Shown here in pieces: positions 1-8,039 of a stretch of 42,229 bases of DNA. A program made the position numbers and the translations under genes. The notes beneath the pieces are model-generated. The model saw only the letters and a list, made by a program, of their open reading frames with translations, ran no database searches and was not told where the DNA came from. Source of the DNA: an uncultured Hyphomicrobiales bacterium (GTDB lineage: Bacteria; Pseudomonadota; Alphaproteobacteria; Rhizobiales; Hyphomicrobiaceae). The stretch covers positions 1 to 42,229 of the forward strand of contig CADEEC010000007.1 of assembly GCA_902826255.1 (NCBI GenBank), in the 5' to 3' direction. How positions within the stretch are numbered: the first letter of the stretch is position 1; the number at the start of each line of letters is the position of its first letter.

Positions 1-168
1 GACGGCCTCATCGATGTGCATGCCGGCGAGCCTATACTTGTCGACCAGGCCGTTCAGAACCGCCGTCAGCATGGCGAGGTTAGACTGGTCGGCATAAAGC
101 GTGTTGGAGCGGCAGAAGGGAATGCGCGTGCCGCCAAGCACTGCGGCCCGCCTGAGTGTCTGATCCAT
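1..168 (-). CDS. fadI: Acetyl-CoA C-acyltransferase (FadI-type thiolase), N-terminal part
   Basis: This is the start of a thiolase cut by the left window edge; 56 codons are visible. Thiolases of this type carry out the last step of beta-oxidation, releasing acetyl-CoA from a 3-ketoacyl-CoA in the cytoplasm. The visible residues RIPFCRSNTLYADQSN (about 15-30) resemble the N-terminus of the FadI/trifunctional-beta branch, which has RxPF followed by a conserved polar stretch. The catalytic cysteine and histidine lie outside the window. A GGAG ribosome binding site precedes the ATG. The gene starts 27 bases after the fadJ stop on the same strand, so it is the third gene of a fadE-fadJ-fadI operon. 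The assignment rests on a short N-terminus plus this context; the exact subtype is inferred. Confidence 0.8.
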   Translation of the reverse strand, partial: MDQTLRRAAVLGGTRIPFCRSNTLYADQSNLAMLTAVLNGLVDKYRLAGMHIDEAV

Positions 169-195
169 TTATGTCTCCAAATCCCGATCCGGGAA

Positions 196-2217
196 TTATT
201 CTGCAGCCGGCCGGCGCAGCACCTCGACGTTTGGATTGCTCTCGAGCTGCCTCCGCTCGTTGGCAAGGAAGTGCAGCGGTCCGCCGCGGAAGGGTGCGAA
301 ACCGGTACCGAAGATCACCCCGGCATCGACGAGGTCCGCGCTCCCGACGATGCGCTCGTCGCGTACGCGCTCGCATTCGCGGATGAGCGGGTCGACGAGC
401 TCGCGCCCGAGCCGTTCCAGCTCCGCCTTGTCCCAGGGCGTCTCGGGCTTGGCCTTCTGCGGCTTGCCGTCCTTCCAAGTATAGAAGCCTTCGCCGGATT
501 TCTTGCCGAGCTTGCCGGCGGCGACCATCTGATCGAGCTTCGAGCCGCCCGGAGGCGCAATCTTGAGGACGTTGGCGACGCTGGCGCAAACGTCGAGACC
601 CACCGTGTCCGCGAGTTCCACGGGCCCCATGGGCATGCCGAAGGTGCGCGCGGCCTCGTCGATCTTCTCTTTGGACTCGCCGCGCTCGACGCGCTGCAGG
701 GCGGCCAGCATGTAGGGGCCGAGAACGCGGTTGACGACAAACCCCGGGCTGCTCTTCACGATCAGCGGGAACTTGTCGATGGCCGTGACGAAGGTACAGG
801 CCTTCTGCACCTCTTCCTCGCGGCTACCGGCACCGCGGATCACCTCCACCAGCGGCATCTGCGCAACCGGATTGAAGAAGTGAATGCCGACGAGACGTCC
901 GGGATCGGCCAACGGCTCGGCGATGTCCTCGATCATGATCGAGGAGGTGTTGGTTGCCATGACCGCGCCCGGCTTTAGTTTGCCCTCGAGCGACTTGAAC
1001 AGGCTCTGCTTGACCTCCAGGCGTTCGACGATGGCCTCGATCACCACGTCAGCCCGGTGGATGTTGGCACCGGCCTGGTCCGCGATCAGGCGCGCCAGCG
1101 CGGCGTCACGCAGCGGCTTGGTCTTGAACTTGCGTGCAAACAGCTTCTTCTGCGCCGCAATGCCTTTGGCGATCTGCTCGGCGTTCAGGTCCTGCAGCGA
1201 CACTTCCATACCCGAGGCGACGCACCACCCGGCAATGTCGGCACCCATCACGCCTGCGCCGATGACGTGCACGCGCAACGGCTTGAACGGCAGGTCTTTC
1301 GGCGCCTGCGCCTTGAGCATCTCCATGAGCTTGAAGACGCGGCGCAGGTTGCGGGAGGTCTCGCTGACCATCAGAGGCGCAAACGCGCGCGTCTCGGCGA
1401 GCTTCATGCCGTCGAGGTTGGCCGCGTGTGTCTCGAACAGGTCGATCAGCCGGAACGGGGCCGGATAGTGCTCCTCGCGCGCCTTCTTGGCCGTTTCCGT
1501 GCGCAGCTTGTTGGCAAACAGACCGCGCGCCGGCCACTGGCGCACCAAGTCCTTCCAGAACGCTGTCGGCTTCGATTTGCGCTTGCGTTCGACGGCCGCA
1601 CGGGCAGCCCAGGCCAGCTTGGCGCGGCTCGGCACCAACTCGTCGATGAGCCCCATGCCGCGCGCGGCCGTGGCGCGGATCATCGAGCCCGCAAGCATCA
1701 TCGGCATGGCTGCAAGCGCGCCGGCCTGGCGGATCGAACGCGCCGTACCGTTGAAGCCAGGGAAGATGCCTAGCCTCACCTCGGGGAATCCGACACGCGT
1801 GCCTTCGTCACGCGTCGCGATACGCCAGTGGCAGGCGAGCGCCAGCTCCAGGCCGCCGCCGAGGCAGAAGCCATGGATGGCGCACACGACCGGTACCGGC
1901 ATGCGCTCGATGCGATCGAGGTAAGCGTTGACCAGCGTAACGCTGTCCGCCACCTCGCGCTCGCTCTTGAGCTGCTCGAACTCGCGCACGTCGGCACCGA
2001 CGATGAAGCCCTTCTCCTTGCCGGAGATGAACACAAGGCCGCGGATGGACTTGTCCCTCGCGCCCTGCTCGACACGCTCGACGATGGCGCCAAGCTCCTC
2101 GAGCGCACGCCGCCCAAGCGAGTTCTGGCTTTCGCCCTCGCGGTCGAACACCGCCCACGCAATACCTTGCCGATCGACAGAAAAGCGCCAGTCGCGCAAC
2201 GCGTTCACATCCACCAT
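196..2217 (-). CDS. fadJ: Fatty acid oxidation complex alpha subunit: enoyl-CoA hydratase/3-hydroxyacyl-CoA dehydrogenase
   Basis: The 673-residue bifunctional protein hydrates 2-enoyl-CoA and then oxidises L-3-hydroxyacyl-CoA with NAD+, acting with the thiolase encoded just downstream. The N-terminal crotonase domain (about 1-200) carries the oxyanion-hole stretch HGFCLGGGLELAL, with a likely catalytic Glu near 124 and a second Glu in GFPEVRLG near 146. The dehydrogenase domain starts with the Rossmann motif GAGVMGADIAG near 320-330 and has the catalytic His in GIHFFNPV near 446. A C-terminal 3HCDH domain follows. It is slightly shorter than E. coli FadJ/FadB (over 700 residues). Twelve bases separate it from the upstream fadE stop and 27 from the fadI start, so it is probably co-transcribed. 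The second hydratase motif reads GFPEVRLGIFPG, a variation on the usual LPEVxLGLLPG. Confidence 0.93.
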   Translation of the reverse strand: MVDVNALRDWRFSVDRQGIAWAVFDREGESQNSLGRRALEELGAIVERVEQGARDKSIRGLVFISGKEKGFIVGADVREFEQLKSEREVADSVTLVNAYLDRIERMPVPVVCAIHGFCLGGGLELALACHWRIATRDEGTRVGFPEVRLGIFPGFNGTARSIRQAGALAAMPMMLAGSMIRATAARGMGLIDELVPSRAKLAWAARAAVERKRKSKPTAFWKDLVRQWPARGLFANKLRTETAKKAREEHYPAPFRLIDLFETHAANLDGMKLAETRAFAPLMVSETSRNLRRVFKLMEMLKAQAPKDLPFKPLRVHVIGAGVMGADIAGWCVASGMEVSLQDLNAEQIAKGIAAQKKLFARKFKTKPLRDAALARLIADQAGANIHRADVVIEAIVERLEVKQSLFKSLEGKLKPGAVMATNTSSIMIEDIAEPLADPGRLVGIHFFNPVAQMPLVEVIRGAGSREEEVQKACTFVTAIDKFPLIVKSSPGFVVNRVLGPYMLAALQRVERGESKEKIDEAARTFGMPMGPVELADTVGLDVCASVANVLKIAPPGGSKLDQMVAAGKLGKKSGEGFYTWKDGKPQKAKPETPWDKAELERLGRELVDPLIRECERVRDERIVGSADLVDAGVIFGTGFAPFRGGPLHFLANERRQLESNPNVEVLRRPAAE

Positions 2218-2229
2218 ATCACCGCACCT

Positions 2230-4734
2230 CTACTCAGCCGCACTCCGCATGGCCCGCGCATTGTGGCCGGCCGTCATGTAGTGAGGACGCACCTCCGCCG
2301 GATCGAAGTGATCGACGGCGATCACGCGGGCGGTGAGGTCTTCGACCTCGTGCAACAGCCGCGCCTCCTCCTCGGTAATCGCTCCGACCTTGGCAGCGTC
2401 GGCGATCCAGTCGGTTCCATGCACCCGGCGCACTTGCCCCGAGCGCACGGCGCGATCGAGCTTCTTGTCGGCCACCTCGGCCGCAATCACCTTGGCGAAC
2501 GTGACCTCCAACAGCCCGGTCGGGTCTCTGGCATCCTGCGAAACGTAGACGTACCGCGTCAGGCGATCCCGCACGTCGCCCGGCGTCAGCACCAGTTCCA
2601 CGCACTTGTGGCCCAACCAGTCCGGGGCGGGCTTGTAATGGAGGCCGAACGGATAGACGACGGCGCGCATCAGCCACCGCACAGGCGTGGACGGGAAGTT
2701 GTCTATCGTCCCACGCAGGGCCTCCTGGAAGCGAAAGAGGCCGTTGCGGGCACACAGCTCCACGATCATGCGATCGTTGGCAGGCTTGCCGTCGTCCTCG
2801 TAACGCTTGAGGACGCAAGAGAGCAGGTAGAGCTCGGACAGAGCGTCGGCGAGGCGGCCGGTCAGCTTCTGCTTGGTCTTGAGACCGCCGCCCAATACTG
2901 CCACCGTCAGGTCGGCGACGAAGGCAAAATTGCGCGAGGACCGCCAGAGCTGACGATACCATTCGGCCGTTCCGTAGGCCTGCTCGGGGACATGGCCGAA
3001 GTAACCGAAAGTCAGATTGTGGAACAGAGCACCGAAGGTGTTCGACAGAGCGAACGAGACGTGCGCGCAGAACGCGCGATCGAAGGCGACGAGGCCGCGC
3101 TCTTCATCAACGTCCTGGCAGGCCTGGATCTCCCGATAAAGGTAGGGATGCGAGCGCAAGGCACCTTGCGCGAAGGTGATCAGCGAGCGGGTGAGGATAT
3201 TGGCGCCTTCGACGGTGATCGCCACCGGCATGGCCTGGTAGGCCGACTGCAGATAGTTGGAGGGACCGTCGCAGACCGCCTTGCCGCCATGCAGGTCCAT
3301 GGCGTCGTTGACCGAGCGGCGCATGCGCTCGGTAGTTTGGTACTTCATGATGGCAGAGATCACGGACGGCTTTTCGCCTCTGCTCACCATGGAAGCCGTG
3401 ACCCCGCGCGCGGCCTCGTTGACGTAGGCGTTCTCGATCATGCGCGCGAGCGGCTCCTCGAGACCTTCCATCTTGCCGATGGGGAAATCGAATTGCTTGC
3501 GGATGCGCGCGTACGCGCTCGTGTTGCGCAGCACGGATTTGGCGCCGGCCGCGGACGAAGACGGCAGTGAGATCGAGCGACCTGCGGCCAGACACTCCAT
3601 CAGCATCCGCCAGCCCTGGCCAACCATCTTCTCGCCGCCGATCACCCAGTCCATGGGGATGAACACGTCCGTCCCCCAGATCGGCCCGTTGGGGAAAGCG
3701 GATCCACTGGGAAGATGACGCCGGCCGATCTCGACGCCCGGATGATCCGCCGGAATGAGCGCGACAGTGATGCCGAGATCCTCACCGCGGCCCAGCAAGT
3801 TTTCCTTATCGATGAGCCGCACCGCCAGACCGACGAGCGTGGCATTGGGTGCAAGCGTGATGTAGCGCTTCTCCCAGGACGCGCGAAAGCCGATGACCTC
3901 CTGGCCCTCGTGCCGACCTTTGGTGACGTAGCCTACGTCGCGCATCGTGGCCGCATCCGACCCCGACGTAGGACCGGTAAGACCGAAGCACGGCACCTCG
4001 AGCCCCTGCGCGAGGCGCGGGAGGTAATGCTCCTTCTGCTCATCCGTTCCGTATTTTTCGATCAGCTCGCCGGGGCCGAGCGAATTTGGCACCATGACGA
4101 GCGTGCACACATCCGGCGAACGCGAGGCGATCCGGCCAAGGATGATCGATTGCGCCTGCGGCGAGAAGCCGAGGCCACCATGCTCTTTCGATATGAGCAT
4201 GCCGAGAAAGCCGTTCTTTTTAACGAAGTCCCAAATCTCGGCGGGGATTTCCTTGTTGCTGTGCCGGACGGTCCAATCGTTGACCATGCGGCATAGCTCG
4301 TTAGTGGGACCGTCAAGGAAAGCCTTCTCCTCGGCAGTCAACGTGATCGGCGGCACGGACCTGAGCTTGGTCCAATCGGGCCGCCCCGAAAAAAGCTCCG
4401 CATCGAACCCGATGGTGCCGGCATCCAGCGCGGCCTGCTCCGTTGCCGAAACCTTCGGCAGAATTCCTTTGATCACTTTGAAGATCGGCTGCACGAGCAT
4501 CGCGCGGCGCAGGCCGGGCACGCACAGTGCAAACAGGGCTACCGCCAGCAGCCAGCCAACCGCCCCCAGCAAGCCCGGCCGCACCGGACCGACGTCTCCG
4601 CGCAACAATCCTGTCTGCGAAACCAGCAAGGCGGCCGCCAGCGCTGCAGCCCAGATCCATAGTGGCGCCCTCCGCATCGCGAGAACGAAGACACCGACGA
4701 TGCAAACCAGCAAAAGAACCAGTTCCGCCATCAC
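2230..4734 (-). CDS. fadE: Membrane-associated acyl-CoA dehydrogenase, FadE family
   Basis: This 834-residue flavoenzyme catalyses the first step of beta-oxidation, making trans-2-enoyl-CoA from acyl-CoA. It is close in length to E. coli FadE (814). The first 45 residues or so form two hydrophobic segments, expected to anchor it to the inner membrane. The acyl-CoA dehydrogenase core follows, with recognisable stretches such as CFGLTGPTSGSDAA and the motif MDLHGGKAV in the C-terminal flavin-binding helical region. The last 250 or so residues match the extra C-terminal domain (DUF1974) typical of FadE. The ATG follows a GGGAG sequence and has no good upstream alternative. It heads the fadE-fadJ-fadI operon, behind a long palindrome 65 bases upstream that may be its operator. 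Confidence 0.92.
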   Translation of the reverse strand: MMAELVLLLVCIVGVFVLAMRRAPLWIWAAALAAALLVSQTGLLRGDVGPVRPGLLGAVGWLLAVALFALCVPGLRRAMLVQPIFKVIKGILPKVSATEQAALDAGTIGFDAELFSGRPDWTKLRSVPPITLTAEEKAFLDGPTNELCRMVNDWTVRHSNKEIPAEIWDFVKKNGFLGMLISKEHGGLGFSPQAQSIILGRIASRSPDVCTLVMVPNSLGPGELIEKYGTDEQKEHYLPRLAQGLEVPCFGLTGPTSGSDAATMRDVGYVTKGRHEGQEVIGFRASWEKRYITLAPNATLVGLAVRLIDKENLLGRGEDLGITVALIPADHPGVEIGRRHLPSGSAFPNGPIWGTDVFIPMDWVIGGEKMVGQGWRMLMECLAAGRSISLPSSSAAGAKSVLRNTSAYARIRKQFDFPIGKMEGLEEPLARMIENAYVNEAARGVTASMVSRGEKPSVISAIMKYQTTERMRRSVNDAMDLHGGKAVCDGPSNYLQSAYQAMPVAITVEGANILTRSLITFAQGALRSHPYLYREIQACQDVDEERGLVAFDRAFCAHVSFALSNTFGALFHNLTFGYFGHVPEQAYGTAEWYRQLWRSSRNFAFVADLTVAVLGGGLKTKQKLTGRLADALSELYLLSCVLKRYEDDGKPANDRMIVELCARNGLFRFQEALRGTIDNFPSTPVRWLMRAVVYPFGLHYKPAPDWLGHKCVELVLTPGDVRDRLTRYVYVSQDARDPTGLLEVTFAKVIAAEVADKKLDRAVRSGQVRRVHGTDWIADAAKVGAITEEEARLLHEVEDLTARVIAVDHFDPAEVRPHYMTAGHNARAMRSAAE

Positions 4735-4799
4735 AACTGTCTCCCGCGGATGAAAACGCCTACCGCATAAAGCTTGTTCAACGACTTGGATGTAATCAC

Positions 4800-4819
4800 A
4801 GTTGACGTTAACGTCAACT
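4800..4819. promoter_or_regulatory. Perfect 20-bp palindrome, candidate operator of the fad operon
   Basis: The core GTTGACGTTAACGTCAAC is a perfect inverted repeat with no spacer, extended by one A-T pair on each side; a third half-site (TTGACGTC) abuts it at 4819-4826. It lies in the 205-bp divergent region between fadE (start 4734) and fccA (start 4940). Read toward fadE, its TTGACG could serve as a -35 element, with a TACATC hexamer 17 bases downstream as -10, so a bound protein would interfere with or remodel polymerase binding. From memory, the shape resembles sites of MerR-family LiuR regulators of fatty-acid and branched-chain amino-acid catabolism in proteobacteria. That identification is an inference. 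Confidence 0.7.
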
Positions 4820-4939
4820 TGACGTCTCCAATGCTCTAGGATGCGTCCTTGCCGGCCAAGGCGGGCCTCGCTATTTCGGTCGCATTCTCAGTATAGCCAA
4901 ACCCCTCTGGCGGCGGAAAGGATTCGGACCATAGCGACG

Positions 4940-5290
4940 ATGGAAGATCGGTGGATTCTGGCTGGGCGCGCTTCCCTCGCCCCTATCTGTCTGCTGCTTG
5001 GCGGCTTTGCTCTCGCCAGTGCCAATGATCCCAGGCAAATCGCCTACGGCAAGCATCTCTCACAGGAATGTACCGGCTGCCACCGCCTCGATGGTGCCGC
5101 AGACGGTATTCCCTCAATTGTCGGCTGGCCCGCAGATACGCTTGCCGCAACGCTGAAGTTCTACCAAACCGGCGCGCGCAGCAACCCTGTCATGGTCTCT
5201 GTCGCGACCTCCCTGGATGAAAAGCAGATCGACGCTCTGGCCGCCTACTTTGCGTCTCTGCCCAAACCGGGTTCCAAGGGGAAGAAGTAG
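4940..5290 (+). CDS. fccA: Monohaem c-type cytochrome, sulfide dehydrogenase cytochrome-like subunit
   Basis: This 116-residue exported cytochrome starts at an ATG giving a short charged N-terminus and a hydrophobic signal segment (about residues 12-27, ending ALASA). One haem-binding motif, CTGCH, lies at residues 44-48, and a Met near 85 (SNPVM) is a plausible sixth haem ligand. The size and the PSIVGWP stretch fit the small cytochrome c553-type subunit of flavocytochrome c sulfide dehydrogenase, which passes electrons from the flavoprotein to the respiratory chain in the periplasm. The partner flavoprotein gene is convergent and immediately downstream, an unusual orientation because fccA and fccB are usually co-directional. 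The frame continues upstream to 4841, but that extension is arginine-rich and unlike a signal peptide. Confidence 0.8.
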   Translation: MEDRWILAGRASLAPICLLLGGFALASANDPRQIAYGKHLSQECTGCHRLDGAADGIPSIVGWPADTLAATLKFYQTGARSNPVMVSVATSLDEKQIDALAAYFASLPKPGSKGKK

Positions 5291-5301
5291 GATAACGACG
5301 A

Positions 5302-5337
5302 CCGGGCGGGGACGGCAGTAGCCCCGTCCCTGCCCGG
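5302..5337. terminator. Hairpin between convergent fccA and fccB
   Basis: A 14-bp stem with a single mismatch pairs 5302-5315 (starting CCGGGCGGGG) with 5324-5337, closing an 8-base loop. It fills most of the 54-bp gap between the two convergent stop codons, so it can end transcription from both sides. Neither side has a proper T-tract, so efficiency is uncertain. Confidence 0.6.
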
Positions 5338-5344
5338 CGCCGGT

Positions 5345-6664
5345 TCAGCCCTTCTTGCCTGCAGCTGCCGGGCGCGTTTTGGCGAACATCTCGTCCGTGA
5401 TGCTGTTGTACCAGGCAATGCTCTCCTGGTAGTTCTGCTTGCGCACATCCGCGGACTCGCCCCTTTGCGAGACGAAAGACCCGGAGGGATCCAGCTTGCT
5501 TCCCTTCGGCGTATAGTTCGCGCCAACCTTCACGTTGTCGTCGGGCGCAAGCAGCGACCAGCAGGTGTTGCGGTAGCGGGGCTCGAACTTGTCCTTCTTT
5601 GCCAGAGCGGCTGCAATATCCGCTGCGACAACCTTGGCCTGGCTGTTTGCAGAAAAAGCCGACTTCGGCATCTCTGCGGCAATGGCCGCGTCGCCCAGTA
5701 CGTAGATATCGGGCACCTTTGGCGACGAGAAGTTTTCCGCGTTCACGGGGCACCAGTCGCCGTCGTTGATACCGGCTTTCGACGCGATCTCGCCGGCCCG
5801 CTGTTGCGGAATGACGTTGGCAACATCGGCGCGTACCCGCTTGCCGGCTTTGGTGACGATCTCTTTCGTCTTCGGATTCACACTTACGACGGAAAAATCG
5901 TCGAGTTCGGTAGAGAGGTTGAGCTCGATGATGTTCTTGTAGTGGCGGTCGAACGCCTCGGTAAAGACAGGCTGCTTGGAGAAGGAGCGCTTGGGGTCGA
6001 GGATCACCAGCTTCGACTTGGGCTTCCGCGCCTTGAGGTAGTGCGCGATCATGCAGGCGCGCTCGTAGGGACCCGGCGGACAGCGAAACGGGTTGTTCGG
6101 CATCACCATTGCCACCGTACCGCCGTCGCGCATGGACTGCAGCTGCTGCTTCAGTAGGCGCTTTTGCGCGGCGTCGGTGTTGTAAGCGTGCGGCATGATG
6201 CGCGCCACGTCGCGCGAGTAGCCTTGAATGGAGTCGTACTTGATGTCGATGCCTGGAGACAGCACCAGCCTGTCGTAAGAATACGTACGACCGCCGCGGG
6301 TCCTGACCGTCTTTGCCTTGGGGTCCACGGCATTGGCATAATCGTGCACAACCCTGATGCCGAGCCGGCGCAGCCCGGCATAGCCGTGGCTCAACGATTC
6401 TAGCGAACGAAAGCCCCCGAGATAGAGATTGGAGAAGAAGGAAGAGCTGTAAGTCGCGTTCGCCTCGATCAGCGTGACATCAAGGTTGGGGGCCGCGGTC
6501 TTCACGAAATGGGCAACCGTCGCGCCGCCCGCGCCACCCCCCACGATCACGACCTTCGCGGCGCCTTGAGCGATCGCAAACGGGACCAGCATGGGGCCAA
6601 CCACGGCGCTCGCGCCGGTGCCCGCTGCAAGCTTTCCGAACGACCTTCTCGACAGCTTGGACAT
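5345..6664 (-). CDS. fccB: Flavocytochrome c sulfide dehydrogenase flavoprotein subunit
   Basis: The 439-residue FAD protein belongs to the FccB/SoxF family, which oxidises sulfide to sulfane sulfur in the periplasm and passes electrons to the cytochrome subunit. The chosen ATG follows a GGAGG site and begins a Tat signal with SRRSFGK at residues 5-11. The Rossmann motif VIVGGGAGGATVAHF spans about 39-53, and a second FAD motif, YVLGDAA, lies at 321-327. Two cysteines, C195 (FRCPPGPYERA) and C368 (NTCWSLL), sit where the redox disulfide of this family occurs. The stretch around residues 71-79 (TYSSSFFSN) has no cysteine where Allochromatium FccB carries its covalent FAD link. The gene is convergent with fccA and divergent from soxYZ. 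Confidence 0.88.
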   Translation of the reverse strand: MSKLSRRSFGKLAAGTGASAVVGPMLVPFAIAQGAAKVVIVGGGAGGATVAHFVKTAAPNLDVTLIEANATYSSSFFSNLYLGGFRSLESLSHGYAGLRRLGIRVVHDYANAVDPKAKTVRTRGGRTYSYDRLVLSPGIDIKYDSIQGYSRDVARIMPHAYNTDAAQKRLLKQQLQSMRDGGTVAMVMPNNPFRCPPGPYERACMIAHYLKARKPKSKLVILDPKRSFSKQPVFTEAFDRHYKNIIELNLSTELDDFSVVSVNPKTKEIVTKAGKRVRADVANVIPQQRAGEIASKAGINDGDWCPVNAENFSSPKVPDIYVLGDAAIAAEMPKSAFSANSQAKVVAADIAAALAKKDKFEPRYRNTCWSLLAPDDNVKVGANYTPKGSKLDPSGSFVSQRGESADVRKQNYQESIAWYNSITDEMFAKTRPAAAGKKG

Positions 6665-6897
6665 CCCTGAACCTCCCAATCTTGTCCGCCAGACGCTTCT
6701 CATCCCACAATGGCCCTGCGACTATTACAGCAACCGCATAGCTGCAGCCAGAATTCATCGCGCACGGTGCCTCGCAACCAATGACGGGATTTTGCATTGA
6801 TTGCGCGTCAGACGTTATGATACCGCGAGCCAAGCTAGAAGATTCGTCTCTACGCACCATCTGTATTAGTACGAGCCAGTCGTTCATGGGCAGCACA

Positions 6898-7368
6898 ATG
6901 GTGGATTTCCGGTCACCGCTTGATCGTCGAACCTTTATTCTGGGAGGCAGCGCGGTTGCGGCGCTGCTGCCATTTTTGAGCCGTGATGCTGCAGCGCAAG
7001 CGGCCGCCCAACCTTGGGAGGATGCGATCAAAAAGATCATCGGCGATAACAAGCCGACCGAGAGCCGCCTGACCTTTGAGCTGCCGGAGATTGCCGAGAA
7101 TGGCAATACGGTACCCTTCACCGTCACCGTCGAAAGCCCGATGTCGGAGCAGGACCACGTGAAGGCAATTCACTTGATATCTACAGGGAACCCCCAGCCT
7201 GGAATCGCGACGTTCCACTTCACGCCGACATCCGGGCGTGCCTCCGCTTCCAGCAGAATGCGGCTCGCGAAGACCCAGGACGTGATCGGCGTGGCCGAGC
7301 TGAGCGACGGCAAGTTCCTGATGGCCAAGCGGTCCGTAAAGGTGACCATTGGCGGATGCGGCGGCTAG
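6898..7368 (+). CDS. soxY: Sulfur carrier subunit SoxY, Tat-exported
   Basis: SoxY carries sulfur intermediates on a cysteine at its flexible C-terminus in the periplasmic Sox pathway. This copy has 156 residues and ends in the diagnostic GGCGG tail, with the carrier cysteine third from the end. The N-terminus contains a Tat motif, DRRTFILGG, and a hydrophobic segment ending in a likely AAAQA signal cleavage region. The start is uncertain: ATG at 6898 gives a compact Tat signal, and ATG at 6886 adds four residues; neither has a clear Shine-Dalgarno. soxZ follows after 18 bases. The 233-bp divergent gap to fccB probably holds promoters for both, though no clear operator was seen. No soxA, soxX, soxB or soxC is nearby. 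Confidence 0.9.
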   Translation: MVDFRSPLDRRTFILGGSAVAALLPFLSRDAAAQAAAQPWEDAIKKIIGDNKPTESRLTFELPEIAENGNTVPFTVTVESPMSEQDHVKAIHLISTGNPQPGIATFHFTPTSGRASASSRMRLAKTQDVIGVAELSDGKFLMAKRSVKVTIGGCGG

Positions 7369-7386
7369 GAAGGCAAGAGAAGACCC

Positions 7387-7704
7387 ATGTCGAGACCGCG
7401 CGTTAGACTTCCCGAGCGAGCCAAGGTCGGCGAGATCATCGAGGTGAAAACCCTCATCTCACATGTCATGGAAATGGGTCAGCGCCGTGAGGGGGACAAG
7501 GCGATACCGCGCTTCATCATCAATACCTTCACCGCAACCTATGCGGGTGCCGAGGTATTCAAGGCTGAATTGCAACCTGGCATTTCAGCCAATCCCTACA
7601 TAGCGTTCTTTATGAAGGTCCCTGGCCCAGGCGAGTTTGAATTCACCTGGATCGACGACAACGACGCACGCGTCGTCGAGAAGCAGAAGCTCAACGTGGC
7701 CTGA
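7387..7704 (+). CDS. soxZ: Sulfur carrier partner SoxZ
   Basis: This 105-residue protein matches SoxZ in length and in its opening (PRVRLPERAKVGEIIEVKTL), a beta-sandwich fold that forms a heterodimer with SoxY. SoxZ has no signal peptide and is normally exported together with Tat-targeted SoxY; none is visible here either. It follows soxY by 18 bases with a purine-rich GGAAGG-type leader, so the two are co-transcribed. The sequence HVMEMGQRR near the middle is typical of the family. Because the full Sox complex is absent from this window, SoxYZ here may act as a carrier for sulfur released by the neighbouring sulfide dehydrogenase; that role is inferred from context. Confidence 0.93.
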   Translation: MSRPRVRLPERAKVGEIIEVKTLISHVMEMGQRREGDKAIPRFIINTFTATYAGAEVFKAELQPGISANPYIAFFMKVPGPGEFEFTWIDDNDARVVEKQKLNVA

Positions 7705-7783
7705 GATGCTCCGTGGCCGACTTGAGGCCTCCGGCGGCTGGCGATAATCTGCTTCGCGTGAAGTACTTGGGGAGAGTGAGCAG

Positions 7784-8029
7784 GTGTCGGACGACGAGGC
7801 CGTGTGCGCCCAGAAGGGTCCCTATCAGATCGCGCTTGAAGCTGGGCGTGCGTACTTTTGGTGCACCTGCGGACGCTCCGCGCGACAGCCCCTATGTGAC
7901 GGATCACACAAGAGCACGTCGTTCGAGCCGCACCGCTTCGTGGTAGAGCAATCAGGTACGTTCAATTTGTGCGGCTGCAAGAGCACGGACGATCGCCCGT
8001 TCTGCGACGGCACCCACAATATGCTCTGA
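7784..8029 (+). CDS. CDGSH-type iron-sulfur protein with two motifs
   Basis: The 81-residue protein has two CDGSH signatures: C27-x-C29...C38-DG-SH42 and C63-x-C65...C74-DG-TH78. Each 3Cys-1His set is known to bind one redox-active [2Fe-2S] cluster, so two clusters are expected in one small soluble protein. It starts at GTG, placed by a GGGAGAG sequence a short distance upstream; no ATG fits better. It lies 79 bases after soxZ on the same strand and ends 10 bases before the convergent TIGR01244 gene, so it is likely part of the sulfur gene group. Its precise role is unknown; electron transfer or cluster handling linked to sulfur oxidation is an inference. Confidence 0.85.
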   Translation: MSDDEAVCAQKGPYQIALEAGRAYFWCTCGRSARQPLCDGSHKSTSFEPHRFVVEQSGTFNLCGCKSTDDRPFCDGTHNML

Positions 8030-8039
8030 CGATCGCGAG

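Noticed and set aside
1828-3570. 580-codon plus-strand open frame opposite fadE and fadJ
   Set aside because: It spans two confidently identified minus-strand genes and has a low-complexity, Arg/His/Gly-rich composition typical of antisense frames in GC-rich DNA.
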